From JAWLGW01 sp964569055 (GTDB lineage Bacteria > Planctomycetota > J058): DNA of 26,414 bases. The stretch lies in contig CAZMSZ010000061.1 of assembly GCA_964569055.1 (NCBI GenBank), positions 1-26,414 on the forward strand, given 5' to 3'. Each line of letters opens with the position of its first letter. Positions within the stretch are counted from its first letter, which is position 1. Made by a program: the position numbers and the translations under genes. Shown piece by piece: positions 8,332 to 17,780 of this stretch. Under the pieces are notes generated by a model. It saw only the letters and a program-made list of their open reading frames with translations, was not told the origin of the DNA and made no database searches.

Positions 8332-9813
8332 CTACGCTGCCCGCGCCCGCGGCACCTCGTCGACTTCGGTCTGCGGCTCCTCGGTCTGCGGCAGCACGAA
8401 CCAGAACGTGCTCCCCCGACCGGGCTCGCTGCGGACGCCGACCTCGCCGCCGTGCGCCTGGATCACCTCGCGGACGATCATGAGGCCCAGGCCTGAGCCG
8501 CGCGCGCGGTGGTCCTCCTGCCGGCCGTAGCGCTGGAAGATGATCGGCAGCACGTCGGGGGCGATCCCGGCGCCGGTGTCCTCCACCTCGCACCGGATCG
8601 CCCGCTCCTCCTGCCGCACCCGGCAGGTGATCGCCCCGCCCGCCGGGGTGAACTTGATCGCGTTGCCGAGCAGGTTGGAGAGCGCCTGCGCCAGGCGCTG
8701 TCGGTCCGCGTGGACCGGCGAGGCCTGGTCACACAGCTCGATGGTCCAGCGCAGCCGCTTCGCCTCGAGGAGCGGCTTGAAGTCGGCGCTGGTCTCCTCC
8801 ACCACCGCGCACAGGTCGACCGGCTTGCGGTTCAGGCGGAAGTCGGGGCTCTCCAGGCGGGCGAGCTCGAGGAAGTCGTTGATCAGGGAGACGAGCGCGT
8901 TGACGTTCCGCTCGATCGTGCTCAGGTCCTCGAGCAGCTTGGCGGGGAGGACGCCGCGCCGGCCGCGCAGGATCACCTCCAGCCGCATCAGCACGGCCCA
9001 CAGCGGCGTCCGCAGGTCGTGGGCAATGATCGAGTAGAAGTCGAGCCGGCGGGCGGTCGCCCGGCGCTCTTCGGTCACGTCGCGCAGCGAGACGAGGAGG
9101 GCGGGCGAGGTCCCGCCGCGCGGCCAGCGGCGGGCGGTCGGGGCGTAGATCCGCCCCCCCAGCTCGAGGTCGGGCAGCGACACGCGCTCCCCGGCCGTGA
9201 GCCGCCGGGCGGGATCGCCCAGCTCGAGCCGCGGCAACAGGCTCGCGAGGAGCTCGCCCACCAGCTCTCCGGGGCGCGCTCCCAGCAGCCGCTCCAGCTC
9301 CTGGTTGGCGAGCAGGACGCGGCCGACCCGATCGATCGCCGCCAGCGCGTCGGGGGTGTGCTCCAGGAGCGAGCGGAGGGACGCCTCCGCCCCCAGCGCG
9401 CGCTCCAGCAGCCGCTTCTGTCGCAGCACGGCGGCCACGCGCGCCCGCAGCTCGACCGCGGCGTAGGGCTTGACCAGGTAGTCGTCGGCGCCGCTGGCGA
9501 GCGCCTCCTCGACCATGCGCGGCTCGCGGCGGGCGGTCACCAGCAGGACCCCGGGGCGGACCTCGCCGGCGCTCTCGGTGCTGCGCAGGTAGCGCAGCAC
9601 GTCGAGGCCGTTCACGTCCGGGAGCACCACGTCGAGCACGAGGACGTCGGGCGTCGGGCCCGCTGCGAGGCGCTCGAGCATGGACGTCCCCTCCCGGAAC
9701 ACCTCCAGCCGGTGCTCCGCGGCGAGCGCCTGTCGCACGAGCTGCGCGTCCAGGGGGTTGTCTTCGACCACCCACACGGTGGGCGCGGGCTTCGCTGCTG
9801 GGTCCACGTACAC
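8332..9813 (-). CDS. Hybrid sensor kinase: REC-PAS-HisKA-HATPase
   Basis: Soluble histidine kinase of about 493 residues. The N-terminal receiver has VEDN, phosphoacceptor D in LVLDVVLPDVNG and the Lys in YLVKPY. A PAS-like segment (LLEHTPDALAAID, VLLANQELERLLG) follows, then HisKA with H-box AHDLRTPL, then HATPase with N-box LLGNAIKFTP, G1 DTGAGI and G2 GSGLGL. With the receiver before the kinase core, it probably takes a signal from an upstream phosphodonor. I chose GTG 9813 because the ORF extension to 9918 is Arg-rich, looks non-coding and would leave only 25 bases to the divergent cheY-like gene; GTG 9807 is another option. It diverges from the che operon, suggesting shared control or pathway cross-talk. 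No membrane helix or signal peptide. Confidence 0.9.
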   Translation of the reverse strand: MYVDPAAKPAPTVWVVEDNPLDAQLVRQALAAEHRLEVFREGTSMLERLAAGPTPDVLVLDVVLPDVNGLDVLRYLRSTESAGEVRPGVLLVTARREPRMVEEALASGADDYLVKPYAAVELRARVAAVLRQKRLLERALGAEASLRSLLEHTPDALAAIDRVGRVLLANQELERLLGARPGELVGELLASLLPRLELGDPARRLTAGERVSLPDLELGGRIYAPTARRWPRGGTSPALLVSLRDVTEERRATARRLDFYSIIAHDLRTPLWAVLMRLEVILRGRRGVLPAKLLEDLSTIERNVNALVSLINDFLELARLESPDFRLNRKPVDLCAVVEETSADFKPLLEAKRLRWTIELCDQASPVHADRQRLAQALSNLLGNAIKFTPAGGAITCRVRQEERAIRCEVEDTGAGIAPDVLPIIFQRYGRQEDHRARGSGLGLMIVREVIQAHGGEVGVRSEPGRGSTFWFVLPQTEEPQTEVDEVPRARAA

Positions 9814-9943
9814 GCGCCTGTGCCAGGGAGGAGCCGAACCAAGCAGCCAGCGCCGTTCCACTCGGCGAACCACTGCTCCGCGCGTGAGGCGCCGCGTCCT
9901 CGAGCCCGCCACGGGCACCGCTCACCCTGACGACGGGGGGGAA
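9814..9943. promoter_or_regulatory. Divergent intergenic region between hybrid kinase and che operon
   Basis: About 130 bases between the proposed kinase start and the cheY-like ATG. It must hold the promoter of the che operon and probably that of the kinase. I see no convincing -35/-10 pair. A G-rich stretch (CGGGGGGG) just before ATG 9944 may serve as ribosome binding site. If the kinase really starts at 9918, this space shrinks to 25 bases. Confidence 0.4.
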
Positions 9944-10342
9944 ATGCGCAGCATCCTGGTCGTGGACGACAGCAAGGTCATGCGCGAGATGATCGTCGCC
10001 TGCTTGCGAGGCGTCAGCGACGCGCAGTTCGCGCAGGCCGCCAGCGGCCTCGAGGCGATCGAGCGCCTCTCGCTGGGCCGGTTCGACCTCCTCGTGCTCG
10101 ACCTCAACATGCCGGACATCGGCGGGGTGGAGGTGGTCGAGTTCGTGCGCGGACAGCAGGCGCTGGCCGCGCTGCCGATCCTGATCGTGACCACCCGCGG
10201 CGACGAGGCGAGCCGCGAGCGGGTCCTCGGGGCGGGAGCGTCCCGCTACATGACCAAGCCGTTCACCCCCGACCAGCTGGCGGGCGCCGTGCGGGAGCTG
10301 CTGGGGGACGCCCGGGGAGAGGCCCATGCCTCCGCCGCCTGA
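9944..10342 (+). CDS. cheY: CheY-like single-domain response regulator
   Basis: A 132-residue stand-alone receiver. Acidic pair D8-D9, phosphoacceptor D53 in LVLDLNMPD, T83 at the end of strand 4 and K105 in YMTKPF are all present, so it should be phosphorylatable. It is the first gene of the chemosensory operon and its last 17 bases overlap cheA. It is probably the main output or a phosphate sink of this system. Nothing in the window indicates which machine it binds. The gene name is by position and domain, not by proven orthology. Confidence 0.9.
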   Translation: MRSILVVDDSKVMREMIVACLRGVSDAQFAQAASGLEAIERLSLGRFDLLVLDLNMPDIGGVEVVEFVRGQQALAALPILIVTTRGDEASRERVLGAGASRYMTKPFTPDQLAGAVRELLGDARGEAHASAA

Positions 10343-12410
10343 CGGCCCGGCCTCGCCCGCCTTCGACGCCGAGGAGTTCCGCGCCGGGTACATCGGGGAG
10401 GTCGAGGACCAGCTCTCGAGCGCCGGCGAGCAGCTCGTCGGGATCGAGGGGGCCCTGCGCGAAGGGCACGGCGACCCTCGCGCCGTGCGCGCCATGTTCC
10501 GCGCCCTGCACACGATCAAGGGGCTCTCCGCCATGGTCGGCGTAGAGCCGCTGGTGGAGCTCGCCCACGGCATGGAGGAGGGGCTGCGCGCGCTCGACCG
10601 CGCCGGCGCCATGCCCACCCCCGCGGCCGTCGAGCTGCTGCGGCGAGGGCTGGGGGAGCTCGAGCGGCGCGTGCGCGCGCTGGCCGACGACCGCCTGCCC
10701 GAGCCGGCGCCGGCGGCGCTCCTGGAGCGGCTGACCGCCCTGGGGCCGAGCGACGAGGACGCCTGGTGCGACCAGGCACGTGAGCGGATCGGGCTGCCCG
10801 ACGCGATCCTGGCGCGGCTCGACGCCGCCGAGCGCCGCCAGCTCCTCGAGGCGGGCGCGCGGAACCTGGCGGTGTGGCGGCTCGAGCTCCGGCCCACGCC
10901 CGAGCGCGTCGCCGCCGGGCTCACGATCACCGAGGTCCGGCGCCGCCTGGCCGAGCGCGCCGAGCTCGTGAAGGTGCTCCCGACCTCGGTTCCCCCCAGC
11001 GACGACGCGCCGGGCGGGCTCAGCTTCGTGCTGCTCCTGCTCGCGAGCGGCGACGCCGAGGACCTCGCGCGGCTGGTCGAGGTCGATCCGGCCGACGTGA
11101 GGCCGGTCGACGTTCGGCCCGCGCCGGCGCTCGCGTCCGAGCCGTGGGAGCCCGTCCTGCTCGAGGGCGAGCGCCCGGCCGACGGCGAGGAGCGGGGCGG
11201 CATGGTCCGGGTCGGCGTGGCCCGCCTCGACGACGCGCTGGAGAAGGCGTCCTCGCTGCTGACCACGCGCCTGCGGCTCGAGCGCGTCGCGGCCGCGCTG
11301 GCGCAGGACGGGGTGGACGTGCGCGAGCTGCGCGCGGTGCTCGGGGACCAGACCCGCCAGCTGAGCGAGCTGCGGGCGGCGGTGATGCGCACGCGCCTGG
11401 TCTCGGTGACCTCGCTCCTGGCGCGGGTCCCCCTGCTGCTGCGGGGGCTGCGGCGCATCTCCGGCAAGGACGTCCACCTCGAGCTCGAGGCCGGGGACGC
11501 GGAGCTCGACAAGGCCGTCGCCGAGCGGCTGCTGCCCGCGATCGTGCACCTCGTGCGCAACGCGGTCGACCACGGGATCGAGCCGCCGGAGGAGCGGGTC
11601 CGCCTCGGGAAGCCGGCCCGCGGCCTCCTACGGATCCGCTGCGAGGAGCGCGCCGGCGGCCGGCTCGAGCTCACGATCAGCGACGACGGGCGCGGGGTCG
11701 ACGCGGGCGCCGTGGCGCGGCGAGCGGCCGAGGTGACCGGCGAGGTGCGCGAGCCGCGCACCCCCGCCGAGCTGCTCGACCTCCTCACCCTGCCGGGCGT
11801 CTCGACCCGCGGGGCGGTGAGCGCGACGAGCGGGCGCGGGGTGGGCATGGACATCGTCCGCGCGATCGCGTGCGATCGGCTCGGCGGAGACCTGACCCTC
11901 GCGACCGCGCCGGGGCGGGGGACGAGCTTCACCCTCACCGTCCCGCTCGACCTCACGATCGTGGACGCGCTCGCGTTCGGGAGCGGCGGGCAGACCTTCG
12001 TGACGCCGGTGGCCGCCCTGGCCGAGATCGTCGAGCTCGAGGAGCGGCGGGTCACGGTCATGCCCGCTCCCCCGGACCCTGCCGTGGCGCCCGCGCCGCG
12101 CGGGCGCTGGATGGAGCTGCGCGGCCAGCCGGTGCCCGTCCTCGAGCTCAACGAGCTGCTCGGCCTCGGCGCGGGGGCCGGTCCCCGGCGCAAGGCGCTG
12201 ATCGTGCAGCGCGGGGACCAGCGCTACGCCGTCGCGATCGACCGGCTGCTCGGGCAGCAGGAGGTCGTGATGCGCCCGCTCGAGGACCCGCTGGTGCGCG
12301 TCCCGGGGTTCTCCGGGGCTACCGACCTCGGCGACGGGCGCCCAGCCCTGGTGCTCGACCTGGCGGACCTCCCCGGCCTGCACGCGCGGAGCGCGGCGGA
12401 GGCGGCGTGA
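10326..12410 (+). CDS. cheA: Chemotaxis-type histidine kinase CheA
   Basis: A 694-residue CheA. The Hpt (P1) domain spans about 15-115, with phosphorylated H62 in ALHTIKG. A P2-like region at roughly 165-260 includes WRLELRPTPERVAAGL. The P3 dimerisation helices are followed by the P4 kinase with N-box VHLVRNAVDHGIE, G1 DDGRGVD and G2 GRGVGMDIV. A C-terminal P5 CheW-like domain covers about 540-690. All catalytic motifs look intact. ATG 10326 follows GGAGAGG at 10316-10322 and overlaps the cheY-like stop by 17 bases. The stop overlaps cheW (GTGA). It should phosphorylate the adjacent CheY-like protein and CheB under control of the MCP in the operon. Confidence 0.95.
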   Translation: MPPPPDGPASPAFDAEEFRAGYIGEVEDQLSSAGEQLVGIEGALREGHGDPRAVRAMFRALHTIKGLSAMVGVEPLVELAHGMEEGLRALDRAGAMPTPAAVELLRRGLGELERRVRALADDRLPEPAPAALLERLTALGPSDEDAWCDQARERIGLPDAILARLDAAERRQLLEAGARNLAVWRLELRPTPERVAAGLTITEVRRRLAERAELVKVLPTSVPPSDDAPGGLSFVLLLLASGDAEDLARLVEVDPADVRPVDVRPAPALASEPWEPVLLEGERPADGEERGGMVRVGVARLDDALEKASSLLTTRLRLERVAAALAQDGVDVRELRAVLGDQTRQLSELRAAVMRTRLVSVTSLLARVPLLLRGLRRISGKDVHLELEAGDAELDKAVAERLLPAIVHLVRNAVDHGIEPPEERVRLGKPARGLLRIRCEERAGGRLELTISDDGRGVDAGAVARRAAEVTGEVREPRTPAELLDLLTLPGVSTRGAVSATSGRGVGMDIVRAIACDRLGGDLTLATAPGRGTSFTLTVPLDLTIVDALAFGSGGQTFVTPVAALAEIVELEERRVTVMPAPPDPAVAPAPRGRWMELRGQPVPVLELNELLGLGAGAGPRRKALIVQRGDQRYAVAIDRLLGQQEVVMRPLEDPLVRVPGFSGATDLGDGRPALVLDLADLPGLHARSAAEAA

Positions 12411-12856
12411 TCGAGCTGCACCTGTTGTTCGAGGTCGGCGGCGTGGAGTACGCGCTGGCCGCGGCCGAGGTGCTGCAGGTCCAGCCGCTCGAGGCGCTGA
12501 CCCCGGTCCCGGGCGCGGCGCCGCACGTGGCGGGGCTGCTGCAGGCGCGCGGGCGCGTGATCCCGGTGATCGACCTGCGCCGGCGGTTCGGCGCGGGGGA
12601 CGCCGAGCGCGGCGCCGAGGCCCGCGTGATCGTAACCCACGCGGGTCAGCGCACGGTGGGGCTGCTGGCGGATCGCGCGCGCGAGGTGATCCACGTCGAC
12701 TCGGCGGAGGCGACGCCGCCGCCCGAGCTGGTGCGTCGCGAGGGCGCGGGGTTCGTGCGCGCCGTGGCGCGCGCCGGCGAGCGGCTGTTGATGCTGGTCG
12801 ACCTCGCGCAGGTGATCGGGGTCGAGCCCGGCGTGGAGGAGCGCGCAAGTGCCTGA
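12407..12856 (+). CDS. cheW: CheW coupling protein
   Basis: A 149-residue single CheW domain that couples the receptor to CheA. Typical features are LFEVGGVEYALAAAEVLQV at the start, the loop APHVAGLLQARGRVIPVIDL and the closing LLMLVDLAQVIG. The start is GTG 12407, overlapping the cheA stop. Its 3' end overlaps the MCP start by 8 bases, so expression is probably coupled across cheA, cheW and the MCP. Confidence 0.95.
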   Translation: MIELHLLFEVGGVEYALAAAEVLQVQPLEALTPVPGAAPHVAGLLQARGRVIPVIDLRRRFGAGDAERGAEARVIVTHAGQRTVGLLADRAREVIHVDSAEATPPPELVRREGAGFVRAVARAGERLLMLVDLAQVIGVEPGVEERASA

Positions 12857-15416
12857 CGGAGATCGGCGAGCGAGCGAGGCGCTACGGCGCGAGCTGGAGA
12901 GCACGCGGCAGCGCGCCGCGGAGGCGGCCCAGGCCCTGCGAGCCAGCGTGGTGCAGGCGCGGGCGATCGAGGAGGCGATCGCGCGGCTCGAGGCGGGCGG
13001 CGGCGAGCGGGCGGGCGCCAGCGAAGCGGCGCACGCGGCGCTCGAGGCGGTCGCGGACGCCCTGGAGGCGGCGGCGGCCTCGTCGGACGCGCTGCGCCGC
13101 GCCCACGGGCGGGTCGCCGAGCTCGGCGGTGGCCTGGAGGGCGCCCTGGGGGAGACCGCCCAGTCGCTCGAACAGGTGACGGCCTCGGTGGCCGGGGTGG
13201 GGCGCGACGCCGAGGCGCTCGCCGGCGGGGTCGAGGCGAGCGCGGCTACCAGCGAGGAGCTGGCGCGCTCGATTCGCGCGGTCCAGGCCAGCGCCGAGCA
13301 GTTCGGCGGCGCGAGCGCCGAGCTGCTCAGCGCGGCCGCGCAGTCCACCGCCAGCCTGGCCGAGGTGGTCCAGCAGGGGGAGGACAGCGCCGCGCAGATC
13401 GACGAGATCGCCGCCACGATCGAGCAGGTGGCCCGCGGGGTGAGCGCGCTGACCCGCGACGCCGAAGGCGTCAGCGACCGCATCGACTCGGTCGCCGGCG
13501 AGGTCGAGGGCACCACGAAGGCGCTCGAGCGGGTGGCGCAGGACTCGGTCGAGATGGCGGCGGCGGTCGAGCAGACGGCCGCCTCGGTGGAGGAGGTCGC
13601 GCGCTCGAACAAGGTCACCGCCGAGCGGGCGCGCGCGCTCGAGAGCTCGACCGAGGCCACCGCCAGCACGATCGCGGAGCTGGCGGCCTCGGTCGAGGAG
13701 GTCGCCGCCACCTCCGAGAAGAACGCCGCCGTGATCGAGGGGAACGCGGCGTCGATCGAGCAGCTCGCGCGCGCGTCCGAGTGCGTGGCCGACAGCGCGG
13801 GGCGCATCGACGAGCAGGCGGGGCGAGCGGCCAGCGCCGCCCAGCAGCTCAGCGCCGCGACCCAGCGAATCACCGAGCGGATCGACGGCGCGCGCCGGGC
13901 GGCCGAGCGGGTCGGCGGGGGCGCGCGGGAGGGCGGGCAGGCCGTCGAGCGCTCCCTCGCCGGGCTGCAGGAGCTCCGCCGGGTGACGGGCGCCTCGGCC
14001 GACGTCATCCGGACCATGGGGCAGCGCGCCGAGGAGATCGGCGACATCGTGCAGGCGATCAACATGATCGCCGACCGCACCAACCTGCTCTCGCTCAACG
14101 CGAGCATCGAGGCGGCGAGGGCGGGAGAGCACGGCCGCGGCTTCGCGGTGGTGGCCGAGGAGATCCGGGCGCTCGCCGACCGCGCCGCCGGCGCGAGCAA
14201 CGACATCACCAAGATCGTGCGTGGGCTGCAGACCACCGCGCGCGAGGCGGTGCAGGCCTCGGCCGACGGGGTGCGCGTGGCCGAGGAGGGGAGCGAGCGC
14301 GCCGGGGAGGCCGAGCGGGCGCTGGGCTCGATCCTCGGCGGGATCGACGCGCTGGCGCGCATGGTGGAGGAGGTCGACCAGGCGAGCGGCGAGCAGGCGC
14401 AGGCCGTCGCCGCGCTGACCGAGGGGATCTCGCGTCTCCACCAGGAGGGTCGGGTCACCGCGGCGACCGCCGGTGAGCAGACCCGGGCCACCGCGGCGCT
14501 GGTGCAGGCCAGCCAGGAGATGCGCCACATGGCCCGCCAGACCACCGTCGCCACCCAGGAGCAGGCGCGCGGGCTGCGCGACGCCGTCGGCGCGAACCAG
14601 GCCCTGCTCGCCCACGCGCGCGAGGTGTCGCGGGCCATGGACGAGCAGGCCGCCGGCGCCGCCGAGATCGCCAAGGCCGCGCACCGGCAGCGGGGCCTCA
14701 CCCAGCAGACCAGCGCCGCCATGGCGACGCAGGTCCGCGCGCTGGGCGAGGTCAGCGAGCTGGCGCGGCAGGTCAAGCAGGCCATGGTGGGGACGCTGAG
14801 CGCGCTGACCGAGCAGGCGCGGGGCGCGTTCGAGATCAGCCGCGCCATGGACAGCCTGCGCCAGCAGACCCAGGAGGCCGGGCGCGCCAGCGGCGAGCAG
14901 CGTCGCACCAACGAGCAGGTGGAGCGCACCGCGCGCCAGGTGGCGGAGCTCGCGGGCGGCCTCGCCGGGGCCATGGGCGAGCAGGCCGAGGCGGCGGCGG
15001 CGCTCGCCGAGCAGGGTGACCAGGCGCGGCAGATCGCCAAGCAGACGCTGCGCGCGGTGCGCGAGCAGCGCGACGCGCTGGCCGGGCTGGCGGGCGGCGC
15101 AGCCCGGCAGGTCGCGCAGGCTCGGCAGCTCGCACAGACGACGCGCGAGCAGACCGAGGTGGGCGACCAGGTCGGCGCGGCGCTGGGCGCGGCCCGCCAG
15201 CGCCTGCGCGAGGCGGTCGCGACCGGCCTGGCGCAGGTGCGCGGCGACGCCCGCGCCGCGGGCGAGCTGGCGGGGATCGCCGCGCAGGCCGTGCGCCTGC
15301 GCGAGCTGGGGGTGGAGCAGGCGGAGCGCCTCGAGGCGCTCACCTCCGCGCTCCAGCGGCTCGACGGGGATGGCGTGCTCGCCGCGGCCGAGGTGGGGGT
15401 GGGGAAGGAGGGCTGA
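12849..15416 (+). CDS. Very long soluble methyl-accepting chemotaxis protein
   Basis: An 855-residue cytoplasmic chemoreceptor with no signal peptide, membrane helix, HAMP or recognisable ligand domain. The conserved hairpin tip is at about residues 400-425 (MIADRTNLLSLNASIEAARAG, then GRGFAVVAEE), near the middle. Long, Ala/Glu/Gln-rich heptad-like arms of over 400 residues flank it. The C-terminal arm carries recurring phrases such as SRAMDEQAAGAAEIAKAA and SRAMDSLRQQTQEAGRA. GTG 12849 is preceded by GGAGGA at 12835-12840 with 8-base spacing. How it senses without an input domain is unknown; partners such as the HEAT protein encoded next are candidates. Confidence 0.9.
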   Translation: MPDGDRRASEALRRELESTRQRAAEAAQALRASVVQARAIEEAIARLEAGGGERAGASEAAHAALEAVADALEAAAASSDALRRAHGRVAELGGGLEGALGETAQSLEQVTASVAGVGRDAEALAGGVEASAATSEELARSIRAVQASAEQFGGASAELLSAAAQSTASLAEVVQQGEDSAAQIDEIAATIEQVARGVSALTRDAEGVSDRIDSVAGEVEGTTKALERVAQDSVEMAAAVEQTAASVEEVARSNKVTAERARALESSTEATASTIAELAASVEEVAATSEKNAAVIEGNAASIEQLARASECVADSAGRIDEQAGRAASAAQQLSAATQRITERIDGARRAAERVGGGAREGGQAVERSLAGLQELRRVTGASADVIRTMGQRAEEIGDIVQAINMIADRTNLLSLNASIEAARAGEHGRGFAVVAEEIRALADRAAGASNDITKIVRGLQTTAREAVQASADGVRVAEEGSERAGEAERALGSILGGIDALARMVEEVDQASGEQAQAVAALTEGISRLHQEGRVTAATAGEQTRATAALVQASQEMRHMARQTTVATQEQARGLRDAVGANQALLAHAREVSRAMDEQAAGAAEIAKAAHRQRGLTQQTSAAMATQVRALGEVSELARQVKQAMVGTLSALTEQARGAFEISRAMDSLRQQTQEAGRASGEQRRTNEQVERTARQVAELAGGLAGAMGEQAEAAAALAEQGDQARQIAKQTLRAVREQRDALAGLAGGAARQVAQARQLAQTTREQTEVGDQVGAALGAARQRLREAVATGLAQVRGDARAAGELAGIAAQAVRLRELGVEQAERLEALTSALQRLDGDGVLAAAEVGVGKEG

Positions 15417-15419
15417 GCC

Positions 15420-17777
15420 ATGGTCGACGTCGGGCGCGCCTACATCCTCGACCCCGAGGAGGCCCGCCGCGTGCAGGCGATCGACCTGCTCGCGGCCCGC
15501 GGCGACGTCGCCGGATTGATCGGGCTGTTGGACGACCCGAGCTGGAAGGTGCGCCGGAGCGTGATCGCCGCGCTGGCCGGGCTCGGCGACCCGGCCGTCG
15601 AGCCCCTGGCGGAGGTGCTCACGAGCAACCGCGACCACGAGGGTCGCCTGGCCGCCGCCGTGGACGCCCTGGTGGCGTCCACCGGCGAGGTGATCGAGCC
15701 CATGCTGCGCCTCACCCGCGACTCCAACCCCGCGACCGCGACCGACGCCGCGCAGGTGCTCGGCCGCCGCCGCGAGGCGCGTGTGGTCCCCGCGCTGGTG
15801 GAGCTCGCGCGCCACGCCGACGACAACGTGGCGCTCGCCGCCCTGGAGGGGCTGGGGCGGATCGGCGGGCGCGCCGCCGTGGAGCCGCTCGTGGAGACGA
15901 TCCGCGCGCGCAATTTCTTCCGGGCTTTCCCGGCCATCGACATCCTCGGGCGCAGCGCCGACCCGCGCGCGATCGAGCCGCTCGCCGAGCTGCTCGACGA
16001 CCCGCCCTACGCGGCCGAGGCGATCCGGGCGCTGGGTCGGACGGGCGACCGGGCGGCGGTCCCGCCCCTGCTCCGCGTGCTGCGCGCGGGGACCGAGGCG
16101 GCGGCGCGACTCGCCGCTCACGCGCTCGCCTGCCTGCACGCGGCCTACGCGCGTCGCTACGGCGATCCGCTCCCGATCGAGGAGGCGCTGCGCCGCGCGG
16201 CGCAGCCCCGCGCGGCGGTGGTGGCGAGCCTGGGGCGCGCGGCGGCCGCGGCGGACCCGAGCGAGCTGACGTCGATCGACCTGGTGCTGTCGCTGCTCGG
16301 CGGCGAGGAGGCGGCGGCGGTCCTGGCCACGCTCCTGGAGCGCGAGCCCGCGGCCGCGTCGGCCGCGGCCGAGGCGCTCGAGCGCCTCGAGTCGGAGGCG
16401 GCCCTCCTCCACACGCTCCAGCGCGGCGACTCGGCGCACCGGCTCGCGGTGCTCCCGGCGGTCCGCCGCACCAGCACCGCTCCTGCGGTCATGGACTGTC
16501 TGTCGGACCCCGACCCAGCCGTCCGTGCCACGGCCTGCGCCGCGCTGGCGCGCGTGGGCTACTGCGACGCGGTCCCGGCGCTGTTCGGCTTGATCGACGA
16601 CGAGCGCGTCGGGGTGGCGAAGGCCGCCGAGGGGGCGATCCAGGCGCTCGGGGGCCCCGAGGCGGAGCGGCTCGCCCTCGCCGCGGCGCGCTCGCGCGAG
16701 CCGCGCACGCGCGCGGCGGGGCTGCGGATCCTGTCGTACTTCGGGTTCGACTCGGCCCTCGAGGTCGTGATCGGCGCCGCCGTCGACCCCGACCCTCACG
16801 TGCGCGAGGCCGCGATCGAGGGCTTGCCGCGCCTGCAGGACCGGCGCGCGCTCGAGGCGCTGCTGGGCGCGGCGCGCGACCCCGCGGAGCGGACCCGCGG
16901 CGCGGCCATGCGCGCCCTGGGCTCGCTCGGGCGGCGGGACCTCCGGGTGGTGTCGTTCCTCCTGGGCGGGCTCGAGGACTCCTCGGCCTGGGTGCGCTAC
17001 TACGCCTGCCAGTCGCTCGGCCGGATCGGGGTGGAGGAGGCCGGTGAGCGGATCGCGGCGCTCCTCGACGACCCCGCCGGGCAGGTGCGGATCGCCGCGA
17101 TCGAGGCGCTGTCTCACCTCCGCGGCGAGGCCGCGTTCGACGCGCTCCGCCGCGCCGCGGTCTCGCCCGACCCCGACGTCCAGCGGGCGGCGCTGATCGG
17201 GTTCGGGCTGACCGAGCGCGAGGAGGCGCTGCCCTACCTCTTGGCCGGGGTGCGCTCGGCCGAGCCCGCCACGCGGCTGGTCGCGACCTCCACGATCGCC
17301 CACTTCCGCGGCCCCGAGGCGCTCGGCGCGCTGCGCAAGGCGGCGGCCGACCCCGACGAGAACGTGTGGGGCGCCGCGGTCAGCCTGCTGGCCGCGCGCC
17401 CCGGCGCGGAGGCGACCGAGCAGCTGATCGAGCTGCTCGGCGAGGCGCTCCGGGAGCGGCCCGAGCGGCGCGAGCGGATCCTCGCCGCGCTCGACGTCCA
17501 GGCGCCCGGGCGGCTGGAGGGCGTCCTGCGGGCGCTCGAGCAGGCGGACGACACGCTGGCCCCCGAGCTGGCGGCGCTGCTGGTCCGGCTGGGCGAGGAG
17601 GGGCGCGGCGCCCTGACCCGCGCGCTCGAGGTGGCGCACGCGCCCGCCCGACGCGCGGCGGCAGCTTCGCTCGGGGCGGTGGACGTCCCGGCCGCGCGCG
17701 AGGCCCTGACCCGCGCCGCCTCGAGCGACCCCGACCCGGAGGTCCGCCGGATCGCCGCGCTGGTCCTCGAGCGCTGA
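15420..17777 (+). CDS. HEAT-repeat protein of the chemosensory operon
   Basis: A 785-residue alpha-solenoid of HEAT / PBS-lyase-like repeats of about 31 residues along nearly its whole length. Examples are LLDDPSWKVRRSVIAALAGL, DPDPAVRATACAALARVG, DDPAGQVRIAAIEALSHLRG and SDPDPEVRRIAALVLE. No catalytic motif, signal peptide or membrane helix is visible. It starts at ATG 15420 after AGGAGGG (15406-15412), three bases after the MCP stop and three bases before cheR. Embedded between MCP and CheR/CheB, it is probably a scaffold or adaptor for the receptor array. HEAT proteins linked to chemosensory clusters are known from myxobacteria as far as I recall, but their biochemical role is not settled. 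Confidence 0.9.
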   Translation: MVDVGRAYILDPEEARRVQAIDLLAARGDVAGLIGLLDDPSWKVRRSVIAALAGLGDPAVEPLAEVLTSNRDHEGRLAAAVDALVASTGEVIEPMLRLTRDSNPATATDAAQVLGRRREARVVPALVELARHADDNVALAALEGLGRIGGRAAVEPLVETIRARNFFRAFPAIDILGRSADPRAIEPLAELLDDPPYAAEAIRALGRTGDRAAVPPLLRVLRAGTEAAARLAAHALACLHAAYARRYGDPLPIEEALRRAAQPRAAVVASLGRAAAAADPSELTSIDLVLSLLGGEEAAAVLATLLEREPAAASAAAEALERLESEAALLHTLQRGDSAHRLAVLPAVRRTSTAPAVMDCLSDPDPAVRATACAALARVGYCDAVPALFGLIDDERVGVAKAAEGAIQALGGPEAERLALAAARSREPRTRAAGLRILSYFGFDSALEVVIGAAVDPDPHVREAAIEGLPRLQDRRALEALLGAARDPAERTRGAAMRALGSLGRRDLRVVSFLLGGLEDSSAWVRYYACQSLGRIGVEEAGERIAALLDDPAGQVRIAAIEALSHLRGEAAFDALRRAAVSPDPDVQRAALIGFGLTEREEALPYLLAGVRSAEPATRLVATSTIAHFRGPEALGALRKAAADPDENVWGAAVSLLAARPGAEATEQLIELLGEALRERPERRERILAALDVQAPGRLEGVLRALEQADDTLAPELAALLVRLGEEGRGALTRALEVAHAPARRAAAASLGAVDVPAAREALTRAASSDPDPEVRRIAALVLER

Positions 17778-17780
17778 GCC

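Noticed and set aside
9814..9918. 35 extra N-terminal residues for the hybrid kinase
   Set aside because: Arg-rich, outside the receiver fold, and would leave only 25 bases for divergent promoters. Not fully excluded.
8729..12193. 1154-codon - strand open frame across cheA and the hybrid kinase
   Set aside because: Ser/Arg-rich shadow opposite cheA; the real - strand gene here is the hybrid kinase in another frame.
12882..17639. 1585-codon open frame on the - strand opposite the MCP and HEAT genes
   Set aside because: Shadow of GC-rich coding DNA: it lacks any domain, while the + strand encodes clear MCP and HEAT repeats.
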